Below, one piece after another: positions 18,379-25,573 of a stretch of DNA of 64,000 nt. The translations under genes and the position numbers were made by a program. Source of the stretch: Aneurinibacillus terranovensis DSM 18919 (GTDB taxonomy: Bacteria > Bacillota > Bacilli > Aneurinibacillales > Aneurinibacillaceae); NCBI RefSeq assembly GCF_000430625.1, contig NZ_KE387171.1:162240-226239 (forward strand), read 5' to 3'. Position 1 is the stretch's first letter, and each line of letters opens with the position of its first letter. The notes under the pieces are model-generated. The model had not been told where the DNA came from. It saw only the letters and a list, made by a program, of their open reading frames with translations, and ran no database searches.

Positions 18379-18469
18379 TGTAAAGCTTTACATTATGCAT
18401 TAAAAAAATAAGAGCGTTACGTGTAAGCCATTACAATTTGTGAAACAAAAGCCTTTGTAAAGCTTTACA
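18379..18469. promoter_or_regulatory. Operator array upstream of the PTS gene
   Basis: Perfect palindromes TGTAAAGCTTTACA lie at 18379-18392 and 18456-18469. A degenerate copy, TGTAAGCCATTACA, lies between them at 18422-18435. The outer sites are 77 bp apart, suiting repression by DNA looping. The first lies directly before the PTS ribosome binding site. Confidence 0.75.
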
Positions 18470-18524
18470 TTTTTCTTAATAATAAATACTCTTTAAATAT
18501 AATAAATTTTAGCCTTCCGGTCAA

Positions 18525-18571
18525 TAAAAATTGAGGACTCCCCCATCCGACATGTGGCGTTTTTCGCCTCA
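18525..18571 (-). terminator. Possible terminator
   Basis: On the minus strand TGAGG and CCTCA bracket an inner GGCGAAAAACGCC hairpin and are followed by ATTTTTATT. It would end the transcript of the gene at 18640-19023. Confidence 0.4.
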
Positions 18572-18639
18572 GCTTTCTGACGTTGAGAAAATCCTATGCT
18601 TCGTATATCATTGGATGTTATTTAAGTTTCTTTCTTTTT

Positions 18640-19023
18640 TCATTTTGCCGCTTTAAAAGCTGGTCCATAATAATCGCTCGGCTGCAGCACCTTCGTAATA
18701 AACCATCCTTCTTTACCGTTTACAGGCAGTTTTTCAACAACAAATTGTTCCGTGCCTGTTCCGCTGTCACCCCCGGATGTTACTTCAGGGTAGATAATCG
18801 TGTATTGTACGGCTGTTTCGCTTAATTTCTTCTCTTCTTTTACTGTAATGGGGCCAACCCATGGGCTTGATCCGCCGGTCACCCAGTTTCTTTCGCGCAG
18901 ATTCTCTCTAACCTGATCGCGCAATTCCGGGGATAGGGCGGCATATTCGAGAGCTCCGCTGCGAGCCTGCTCTCCGCGCCCCCACAGTTTCATCGCTATA
19001 AGAGAAGTGAAAAAAACAAGCAT
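18640..19023 (-). CDS. Hypothetical secreted-type protein, probably 5'-truncated
   Basis: Frame of about 127 codons from an ATG at 19023, with no ribosome binding site. The first residues (MLVFFTSLIA) are encoded by the T-run arm of a terminator hairpin, which makes them an unlikely native N-terminus. The body, with GALEYAALSPELRDQVRENL and then alternating beta-like strands ending WFITKVLQPSDYY, looks like the C-terminal part of a small extracytoplasmic domain. In such proteins a signal peptide and about 50 residues usually precede this. So the 5' part has probably been lost. No function is assigned. Confidence 0.45.
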   Translation of the reverse strand: MLVFFTSLIAMKLWGRGEQARSGALEYAALSPELRDQVRENLRERNWVTGGSSPWVGPITVKEEKKLSETAVQYTIIYPEVTSGGDSGTGTEQFVVEKLPVNGKEGWFITKVLQPSDYYGPAFKAAK

Positions 19024-19092
19024 GAATCCGCATAATTCACTATTATGCATAGTATTCATGCTTATTTCTCTGCTTATTCAGAGGTATATTCG
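19014..19092 (-). repeat. Terminator-repeat, copy A
   Basis: On the minus strand AAGCATG and CATGCTT form the outer stem and GCATAA/TTATGC the inner stem, followed by GTTTTTTTC. This is an intrinsic terminator at the end of the catabolic operon, about 140 bases past the permease stop. The hairpin and about 35 bases on its upstream side (CTCTGCTTATTCAGAGG) recur in diverged form at 25457-25545, at the end of an unrelated operon. Confidence 0.65.
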
Positions 19093-19210
19093 ATAATATA
19101 GCATATTTTATACAAGATATACCCTTAGCATTCCCCTTCCATACAACAGGTGTCTGAAACATTGGGAATGGTAGGATTTTGTAAGTTTAAAAACATTCTT
19201 GTTAACAACA

Positions 19211-20653
19211 CTATACGTTTTTGATAGCCTCATCATTAAACTCTTTTGAACTATTGTGAAACAGTTTTGCCAACATGTAATACAACAGGGCCCCAACGAT
19301 GGCGGATGAGGTAAAACTTAAATCTATGCCCCCAACAGCATGTACGAGCGGGCCAGTGTAAACGCTGGTGCCTGTGAACAACAATCCTACAATGACACCA
19401 ATAATCCAAGAAACCATTGCGTAAATGTTAAACCCACCAGAGTACCAATAGCTACTTGACTGCGAACTGATGTGTAGATCTAAAGGCTCATATCGTCCCT
19501 TCACTAAAAAGTGGCCGACAAGATTGATCGCTAACCATGGTGACACGCCAACGATGATAATAATAACGAACGCATCTATAAGGTCTACCATATTGGACAC
19601 ATATACGCCCATAAGCACTAATATAAACCCGATAACGGCCATTATTACTGTGGTCGTAACCCGTTTAAGCGTCCACCCTATCGTTTCGAGAGAAAGCCCG
19701 GCACTGTATAAACACAAGCTTCCGTTTGGCAGACTTCCAAATATCCCGGCAACCATAAGTGGTGCAGCCCACCAGATAGGAGACCCATCGATGATGCCCT
19801 CAACAAAGGGAGTCGATAGATCTTTCACCGTTGACATCATATATGCTGCAGGTACCATAGCTAACCAGCAACCCACAAACATTCCTAGAGACGTCGCCCA
19901 AGTTAGCTTTGTCGAACTATTGTGATTAGGAACATACCTGCTATAATCTCCAATAAACGGTGCATAAGAAATGGGAACGGATGCGGCTGTGATCATGGCG
20001 AGAACCCACGTAGGCCAAAAGCTTTCTAATAGGTATTTGCCCCCTTCATAACTCGCGTTAAAGTGTGAACCAAATATAAACAAAGATAAAATGACAATGG
20101 TTCCAACAAACCAAGTTCCTATTTTTTCAAACAAAACCACCAATTTATGGCCAATGATAGCCACTGTGGCGGTTACTGCGCTGATGATGATGCACCCTAT
20201 CAGTAAAGTGCCGTTTCCTTGTGACCATCCAAACAACCTGTGACCACCCGAAACGAAGGCTTGAGCACCAGTCCAAACCATTAAGCCGTAAAATCCTAAC
20301 GCTATGACGATGTCAAGAATCGATCCGATCACACGACCTTTAACTCCAAAGTGCGCTCCACTAGCGAGCGCTCCATTGGTACCTGTTCTCTGTGACAAAA
20401 TAGCCAATGGCCCAATAACCAATGAACCAATCGCAAGCCCCACGGTTAATGCCCAGAAGGCAGCCCACCATCCAAGCCCAAACACAATGGGCAGCGAACC
20501 GATGGCCATAATTCCATAAGCAAACTGCGAACCGCACAATACATAAAACACATTTGATGCTTTAGAATTCCGCTCATTCTCCGGAATCATATCAACACCC
20601 CGTGTTTCAATCGGGGAATGCTCTTTAAGATAACCCATTTTGTCACTCAACAT
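19211..20653 (-). CDS. NCS1-family permease (nucleobase/pyridine type)
   Basis: Membrane transporter of about 480 residues with roughly 12 hydrophobic segments, from the NCS1 cytosine/purine/allantoin permease family. The acidic N-terminus ENERNSKASNVFYV and SYAPFIGDYSRYVP near the middle are typical of CodB-like proteins. It is the last gene of a catabolic operon with NicX- and NicD-like enzymes, so a nitrogen heterocycle such as a hydroxypyridine or a pyridine carboxylate is the likely cargo. The ATG at 20653 has GGAGGGG directly before it, whereas the ATG at 20665 overlaps that site. The substrate is inference from context. Confidence 0.9.
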   Translation of the reverse strand: MLSDKMGYLKEHSPIETRGVDMIPENERNSKASNVFYVLCGSQFAYGIMAIGSLPIVFGLGWWAAFWALTVGLAIGSLVIGPLAILSQRTGTNGALASGAHFGVKGRVIGSILDIVIALGFYGLMVWTGAQAFVSGGHRLFGWSQGNGTLLIGCIIISAVTATVAIIGHKLVVLFEKIGTWFVGTIVILSLFIFGSHFNASYEGGKYLLESFWPTWVLAMITAASVPISYAPFIGDYSRYVPNHNSSTKLTWATSLGMFVGCWLAMVPAAYMMSTVKDLSTPFVEGIIDGSPIWWAAPLMVAGIFGSLPNGSLCLYSAGLSLETIGWTLKRVTTTVIMAVIGFILVLMGVYVSNMVDLIDAFVIIIIVGVSPWLAINLVGHFLVKGRYEPLDLHISSQSSSYWYSGGFNIYAMVSWIIGVIVGLLFTGTSVYTGPLVHAVGGIDLSFTSSAIVGALLYYMLAKLFHNSSKEFNDEAIKNV

Positions 20654-20736
20654 ATACCCCTCCATTTAATGGTTGTTTTACTTATTTGTAATTCGCGCAA
20701 TCCCTGCATAGAAGTTTCAACACATTTACAATAGGG

Positions 20737-21795
20737 CTATTTTTTACCATGCACTTCGTAATGCTGTGATGTAACGGGTTTCATCTCGTCGATGACAATA
20801 TCTCCGTCTTTAACAATCAACGTGTCGTCGAGATATAATGTACAATTTTTCATAGGTAAATCAAGATGGCAAGGGGTATCGTTGCTTCCTCCTAATTCGG
20901 AATTGGGACCCAACGAGAATAGGACATTTCCATAAAACGCTCGCCCATCCATTCCGAATACCTGATTGTCAAACGCCAAACTATGCCATTGCGCTCGCTC
21001 ATTAAGTCCCCAACCAATATGTGATATCGCATAAGCACGAGGATCTTTAAAGCTGTCCATATATTCCTTCATCAGCATGGCGTCAAATCCACCTTCTATC
21101 TTCGTGACATACCCATTGTTTATCGTTAAATGTATTGGCTCCTGTACATACCGATTAAAGGGGAACAAAATATCTCCTTTATCCATAACGACGATCCCCT
21201 CGACTCCGCCATCGTTGGAAGATGTTGCAGAAAAACAGCTTGGTAAATGGTCCCATTTTCCTGGTTCATCGGCAAAACCATATTCGATAAGGATTGGATA
21301 TTGTCCCAACTGGTATCTGACGTCCGTACCCGACTGATTGGTGAATCTTAGTTCCTTAGCGTTTCTTAACAACTCTGTTGCATAAAGCACCCTTTGCTTA
21401 TCGCTTTCTTTTGGAAACATTCTTTTGATAACATCGAATGGTTCGACTACCATCAATATTCTTACGCCTTCGTTTTGGAGCTCCAACTGTTCTTTTGAAA
21501 ATAAAAGGAGAACTAAGTCAATGACCAGATCTGCCTTTTTCAAGCATTCCACAGCTACTCGATTATCTGTTAAAGGAGTGATACCGAATGAGCCTGTATG
21601 GCCTCTGTTGGCAGATGGTAGTTTCAATTCAAAAGCATTTGCACCAATTTGGGAAGCAGCGTTTAAAAATGCTTTTGCATAATCTGCCCTAATCTCTCCA
21701 GAAGTTAAAACTGCCATAGTTTCTGTCGGCTTTAATTTGCATAACTCAAGTTCATCTTTAAATAAAGCAACCATTTCATCAAACTCAGCGTTCAA
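20737..21795 (-). CDS. nicX: 2,5-dihydroxypyridine 5,6-dioxygenase (NicX-like)
   Basis: Iron(II) ring-cleaving dioxygenase of 352 residues, which turns 2,5-dihydroxypyridine into N-formylmaleamate. The similarity to Pseudomonas putida NicX, recalled from memory, runs end to end: QYPILIEYGFADEPGKWDH, AISHIGWGL..RAQW, MDGRAFYGN and TPCHLDLPMKN. The metal ligands His (about 259), His (about 310) and Asp (about 312) match the two-His-one-Asp site of NicX. With a TTG start at 21795 (AGAGGTG upstream) the length and N-terminus match NicX. A TTG six codons earlier is the alternative. The operon neighbour is a NicD-like deformylase, the next step in the pathway. Confidence 0.9.
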   Translation of the reverse strand: MNAEFDEMVALFKDELELCKLKPTETMAVLTSGEIRADYAKAFLNAASQIGANAFELKLPSANRGHTGSFGITPLTDNRVAVECLKKADLVIDLVLLLFSKEQLELQNEGVRILMVVEPFDVIKRMFPKESDKQRVLYATELLRNAKELRFTNQSGTDVRYQLGQYPILIEYGFADEPGKWDHLPSCFSATSSNDGGVEGIVVMDKGDILFPFNRYVQEPIHLTINNGYVTKIEGGFDAMLMKEYMDSFKDPRAYAISHIGWGLNERAQWHSLAFDNQVFGMDGRAFYGNVLFSLGPNSELGGSNDTPCHLDLPMKNCTLYLDDTLIVKDGDIVIDEMKPVTSQHYEVHGKK

Positions 21796-21823
21796 TATAC
21801 ACACCTCTTTCAATTTGATAGAT

Positions 21824-22645
21824 TTATTGATTTATAGTTTTTTCAATAAAAGAAACAATAAAATTAGCAGTTTGTTCAGGATCATCCTTATATACCATGT
21901 GTCCCACACCTTTGATCCTTTCCACCTTCATTTGGGGATTGAGCCTCTTTAACACCTCTAATTCATTATCACGAATCGTATCTCCAAACTCGGCAGCCAA
22001 AAGCAATGCAGGCGCAGAAAGCATTCTTATGAACACTTGGAAAGGCTCCCTTAAGAGTGATTCATATGATTGAATGATGGCTTGTAAACTATTATTTCGA
22101 TATTCTTCAGCTCTTTCGGCCACTTGTTCTTCCGTGAAAGAAGGAAAAAAACTCCGGAATAATTCCATATCACCCTGGTCAACAGCCTCCTTTTGTTTTA
22201 TAAACATAGACAACGGGTTTGGGTATATCTCTCTTTGTCCTGGGCCATTAATTGGAGGGTCAATTAATACCATACCGGAGATTAGAGATGAATAGCGACT
22301 ACCGAAAGCGGCGGCAATTCTGGCTCCCATGGAATGACCCACCAAAACCGGCGGAACTGGATTATCTACTAATGCGTTAACTACATTCAGCAAGTCCTCT
22401 GTATAGTCTTTTAACAAGTAACCTTCTTTAGGCGAATCGGACAGCCCCCTGCCCCTTATATCCATTGACAGCGAATAATACTTTTCCGGCATAAGATTTA
22501 GGACTTTTATAAATGAATAGCTGTAACTCGTGATGCCATGCAAGAAGATAACCGGAATGCCGCTTTCATTCCCTTTGGTAATAAGATGAATTTTGGCGTT
22601 TACACCCTTCACGAATAAGTGTTCAAAATATTCAATTTTATTCAC
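21824..22645 (-). CDS. nicD: N-formylmaleamate deformylase-like alpha/beta hydrolase (NicD-like)
   Basis: Alpha/beta hydrolase of 273 residues. The nucleophile Ser is at 105 (VGHSMGAR), the oxyanion region is LHGIT, the acid is in the stretch AAEFGDT and the base is His 249 (GVGHMVY). DIRGRGLSDS and the stretch VLIDPPINGPGQRE closely recall P. putida NicD (DVRGRGLSSS, LVDPPVSGPGRR). NicD hydrolyses N-formylmaleamate to maleamate and formate. The gene starts with GTG after GGAGG and lies 28 bases before the nicX-like start, so they are cotranscribed. A related esterase role cannot be excluded from sequence alone, but the context is strong. Confidence 0.85.
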   Translation of the reverse strand: MNKIEYFEHLFVKGVNAKIHLITKGNESGIPVIFLHGITSYSYSFIKVLNLMPEKYYSLSMDIRGRGLSDSPKEGYLLKDYTEDLLNVVNALVDNPVPPVLVGHSMGARIAAAFGSRYSSLISGMVLIDPPINGPGQREIYPNPLSMFIKQKEAVDQGDMELFRSFFPSFTEEQVAERAEEYRNNSLQAIIQSYESLLREPFQVFIRMLSAPALLLAAEFGDTIRDNELEVLKRLNPQMKVERIKGVGHMVYKDDPEQTANFIVSFIEKTINQ

Positions 22646-22741
22646 TTCTTATTCCTCCTTTCGACACATATTTTATCTAAAAATATACCGCTAGTTATGA
22701 CAACGTCAGTGAATTTCATCGGCCTCTACAAGAATCTTTTA

Positions 22742-24250
22742 TTATGCCAGAGGAAGTCCAATCGATTTACGGATTTGGTTCATGAAAGGCGTTCTATCAT
22801 ATTCGTGATAGAGGCGCTCACGAAGCAGCGGTGCGGGCAACGCGTTCACGTTTTCGAACAGACCTACACGACCTGCATGGGAATCGGTCGTAATATCCCA
22901 AATAAAGTTCATTAACAGGTTCTTCTGCTTGGATGTTAATCCGCGACCAAATAACAGTTCCTCTAATTTTCCACCAATATACGGATGTTCATAATCTTTT
23001 TCCGAGAACCTCATGACCAGCCCCTGTCCACACAGCTCCTGGAGGTGATGAATCATTTGCGGATAATGTACAATTCCATAGAGTCGCCCTGCTGTAAGCA
23101 TATTGACATCCGGCCACATGACTCCATCTTCGGTCAGTTTAGCTAATTCCTCAGAAGCTAGCACATACGCTCTCAGCGTTTGAGCATACTGGATGACTTC
23201 CGATACGATGGAACGCACTCCTGGGATTTTTCCTGTTCCCAGCGCCTCGACAATGAGTTGGGCAGCCCCCACATACATTTCAGCCTTGGTAGCCAAACGC
23301 GAAAGAACGTGCCAATGCACCCCTAATACTACACTGCCATATAACTCATTGAGTTCCGGAACCCCGTAGTTAAAAATTCTCCATTTTTCCACAAAAACGT
23401 TATCAAAAATCAAGAAGGAATCCATTTCTTCCCCGCGTGATTTTACCGGGTGATCGTAGGAACTGGCAGAATCCACAGATACCGTTTCGCGGCATACAAT
23501 ATGGACGCCCGGCGCATTGATGGGAACAGCTAACCACAAAGATTCTTCCGGTAACAGACCGGGGCGCATCAAGTTAGAGAGTATCATTTCATTTCCTTGG
23601 GAAGAAACAGAACCCACCGCCTTCGCTCCGCTAATATAAATCCCTTCTTCCGTTTCTTTCACCACCCTCAACAGGGCTGGCGTTGAGTCTCCCCCTTTCA
23701 TTTTGCTCCCTAATTCCACATCGAACAAACGAGCACCCGCTGCGGCGGCTTTGGAGCGGTCATTTTGAGGATCTACCAACACCTCCGGTCCCATCAGATT
23801 GTTTTTTTGCGCATAGTCGATATAGTGAAGAACATTCTCCGCATATTCCGGCCTTTTTTTGCGGAACTGGGAGAGGTACGCGGCCATCCCTACAGGCACA
23901 AGGGGAGCAAGATCAAATGGGCGGCCAAACACTCCAAAAGTTTCCTGAGCGACGTAATCGATGAGTTCCCGGCGGCTTTTAAGATCTTCTTTCGTCCTTG
24001 GAATCATCCAGGCTTTACTTACACGTTCACCTAACTCCGGGTTCAGATACGTAAGTCTATCCTGCATTTCCGGATCATGCTGGGCATCAAAAATTTTAGC
24101 CATGATATTGATGCCACCGCTGGTAGCCGGGTGAGCTGTCACATCCGGAATGAGTTCACCCTTGTAATACACAGCACGACCATCACGAAGGCTTTCTTTG
24201 TACATCTCACCTGTTTTCAAATATTTCGATAATACCTGGGTCTTTTCCAT
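22742..24250 (-). CDS. HpaB-family flavin-dependent monooxygenase
   Basis: Protein of 502 residues from the 4-hydroxyphenylacetate 3-hydroxylase (HpaB) large-component family, with the acyl-CoA dehydrogenase fold. It uses reduced FAD supplied by a separate reductase. Recognisable parts include HPATSGGINIMAKIFDAQHD (about 55), IYISGAKAVGS, the flavin-site stretch LAVPINAPGVHI, SRGEEMDSFLIFDNVFV and the C-terminal MRFSEKDYEHPYIGGKLEE. AAAGGAGGAGA precedes the ATG at 24250; the frame open to 24307 is not needed. It heads an operon with nicX- and nicD-like genes, so it probably hydroxylates a pyridine ring to give 2,5-dihydroxypyridine. In P. putida a different monooxygenase type (NicC) does this. 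No reductase gene is visible nearby. Confidence 0.88.
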   Translation of the reverse strand: MEKTQVLSKYLKTGEMYKESLRDGRAVYYKGELIPDVTAHPATSGGINIMAKIFDAQHDPEMQDRLTYLNPELGERVSKAWMIPRTKEDLKSRRELIDYVAQETFGVFGRPFDLAPLVPVGMAAYLSQFRKKRPEYAENVLHYIDYAQKNNLMGPEVLVDPQNDRSKAAAAGARLFDVELGSKMKGGDSTPALLRVVKETEEGIYISGAKAVGSVSSQGNEMILSNLMRPGLLPEESLWLAVPINAPGVHIVCRETVSVDSASSYDHPVKSRGEEMDSFLIFDNVFVEKWRIFNYGVPELNELYGSVVLGVHWHVLSRLATKAEMYVGAAQLIVEALGTGKIPGVRSIVSEVIQYAQTLRAYVLASEELAKLTEDGVMWPDVNMLTAGRLYGIVHYPQMIHHLQELCGQGLVMRFSEKDYEHPYIGGKLEELLFGRGLTSKQKNLLMNFIWDITTDSHAGRVGLFENVNALPAPLLRERLYHEYDRTPFMNQIRKSIGLPLA

Positions 24251-24316
24251 TCTTTCTCCTCCTTTAATACGATAGAAAATTCTTTCCATAAGCAAAGAGT
24301 AAAACATTAAAACTTC

Positions 24317-24352
24317 ACCAAATCCACCAAATCAACCAAACTTACCAAACCT
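24317..24352 (-). repeat. Four 9-bp tandem repeats in the leader of the catabolic operon
   Basis: On the minus strand TTTGGT recurs every 9 bases four times (plus-strand ACCAAA at 24317, 24326, 24335 and 24344). They lie downstream of the predicted promoter (24364-24392) and 65-100 bases before the start codon. They would therefore be transcribed. They could bind a regulator as DNA or as RNA. Confidence 0.7.
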
Positions 24353-24363
24353 TCCATGACCTT

Positions 24364-24392
24364 ATTCTATCTTGTGCCTTTTATTTTGTCAA
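24364..24392 (-). promoter_or_regulatory. SigmaA promoter of the catabolic operon
   Basis: On the minus strand TTGACA (24392-24387), 17 bp and TAGAAT (24369-24364). This is close to consensus and places the start of transcription just before the TTTGGT repeats. Confidence 0.75.
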
Positions 24393-24431
24393 TATAGAAC
24401 GTTTTAAATTTGCTGAATAATTTAAAAAGAA

Positions 24432-24468
24432 GAAAACCGTGATTATCTTAACGATAATTCACGGTTTC
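24432..24468 (-). terminator. Terminator of the regulator gene
   Basis: AAACCGTG and CACGGTTT arms, with TTATC/GATAA inside, are followed on the minus strand by TCTTCTTTTT. It separates the regulator from the catabolic operon. Confidence 0.8.
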
Positions 24469-24476
24469 TTATACGC

Positions 24477-25262
24477 TTAATCCAGCTGCTCTATCGGCGG
24501 TTTCATGCCTTTTAATACCTTCTCCAGATTCATTACATCTGCGTATCTCGCGTTTAGGTCTATTAATGTCGAGTTCTGCAAGGTTTGATTACGATCTCCT
24601 ACAGCTTCTTTAGGAATGATTACTCTGTAACCCCTTTGGAGGGCATCTACCGCGGTCGCTCTTATACTTCCACTGGTTGTAGCACCAGCCAATATTACAG
24701 TATCTATCTGGCGTTTTTTCAGAAAATCATCTACTTCACGATTATATACGTCAGTGATATGTACTGTAGGATTAATCATATCGTAAGAATGATCACTAAG
24801 GGCTGGATGAATGTTGACCCACGTACTTTGACGATCTAAAATTTGAAGTGATGGGAATTTTTGGCACCATAACCTAGATACCTCATTAGTTGAGTCGTAT
24901 ATTGTTATACTAAAGATAATCGGTATGTTATGTGAAACTGCTTCTTCTATAAGTTGTTTTGTTGCAGAAATTTGATTTTCAATCTTAATGGATAATTGAG
25001 AATGTGGTTCAGTAAAAGCTATCGTTAAATCACGAATGAGAAGCGCCGGTTTTTTACCAAACCCAATTTGTCCCGAAAATCCTTGTTCAGAGTAAAGTTG
25101 TTGTAACTCATCTAGAATATATCTTCTTTGTCCTCCAGGAGTATATAAAACCTTTAAACCATAGCCTTCAATCATTCCATTCTTCTCTAACCGGCGCAAT
25201 GTACTGGGTGAAACTCCCAGTCGCTTTGCAGCTTCAGATATATTTAAAAGATTCTCATACAT
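24477..25262 (-). CDS. MerR-type HTH fused to an inactive isochorismatase/maleamate-amidase-like domain
   Basis: Fusion protein of about 261 residues. Residues 6-54 form a MerR/excisionase-like helix-turn-helix (ISEAAKRLGVSPSTLRRLEKNG then TPGGQRRY). Residues 67 to the end form an isochorismatase-family hydrolase of the N-carbamoylsarcosine amidase/NicF kind (KKPALLIRDLTIAFTEP; AGATTSGSIRATAVDALQRG). The catalytic Asp (about 78) remains. The nucleophile Cys of TTSGC is Ser (about 199), and the usual Lys position appears to be Pro (about 165), so the domain is probably not an amidase. It lies upstream of the nicX/nicD operon with its own terminator. I infer a regulator that senses a maleamate-like intermediate. 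The ATG at 25262 has AGAGG upstream. Confidence 0.85.
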   Translation of the reverse strand: MYENLLNISEAAKRLGVSPSTLRRLEKNGMIEGYGLKVLYTPGGQRRYILDELQQLYSEQGFSGQIGFGKKPALLIRDLTIAFTEPHSQLSIKIENQISATKQLIEEAVSHNIPIIFSITIYDSTNEVSRLWCQKFPSLQILDRQSTWVNIHPALSDHSYDMINPTVHITDVYNREVDDFLKKRQIDTVILAGATTSGSIRATAVDALQRGYRVIIPKEAVGDRNQTLQNSTLIDLNARYADVMNLEKVLKGMKPPIEQLD

Positions 25263-25352
25263 ATTAATTCCTCTTTTCACAGAACTCAGTTTAAATGTTC
25301 AAACAACTTGTTAAAGTTACAAAAAGTATATAAACCTCTTGAAAATACCATT

Positions 25353-25380
25353 ATTATATCATAACAAGAGTGTTGATTAA
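25353..25380 (-). promoter_or_regulatory. Possible promoter of the regulator gene
   Basis: On the minus strand TTAATC (25380-25375), 16 bp and TATAAT (25358-25353), about 90 bases before the start. The -35 match is weak. Confidence 0.4.
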
Positions 25381-25456
25381 CCGGTTTTAGCACACTGTTT
25401 CCATATAAATTTGAAAGAATTGTTGCTTATTTATGTTACAACCACACAAAAAAAAT

Positions 25457-25545
25457 AAGCATGCACCCGCATAGTTTCACTATCCTATGCCTTGTGTTCA
25501 TGCTTACCTTCATTCTTGTTCTCTGCCTATTCACAGACGTATTCG
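25457..25545 (-). repeat. Terminator-repeat, copy B
   Basis: On the minus strand AAGCATG and CATGCTT arms, with GCATAG/CTATGC inside, are followed by ATTTTTTTTG. This ends the glycerol-3-phosphate operon. About 70-85 bases align with copy A at 19014-19092, including the flank with CTCTGCCTATTCACAGACGTATTCG. Confidence 0.7.
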
Positions 25546-25573
25546 GTTTTTTCAAATGGATGGTGTATAACTA

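Noticed and set aside
24317-24352. Could the four 9-base repeats be a CRISPR array?
   Set aside because: Repeat units are 6-7 bases with 2-3 base gaps; there are no spacers of 30 bases and no cas genes.
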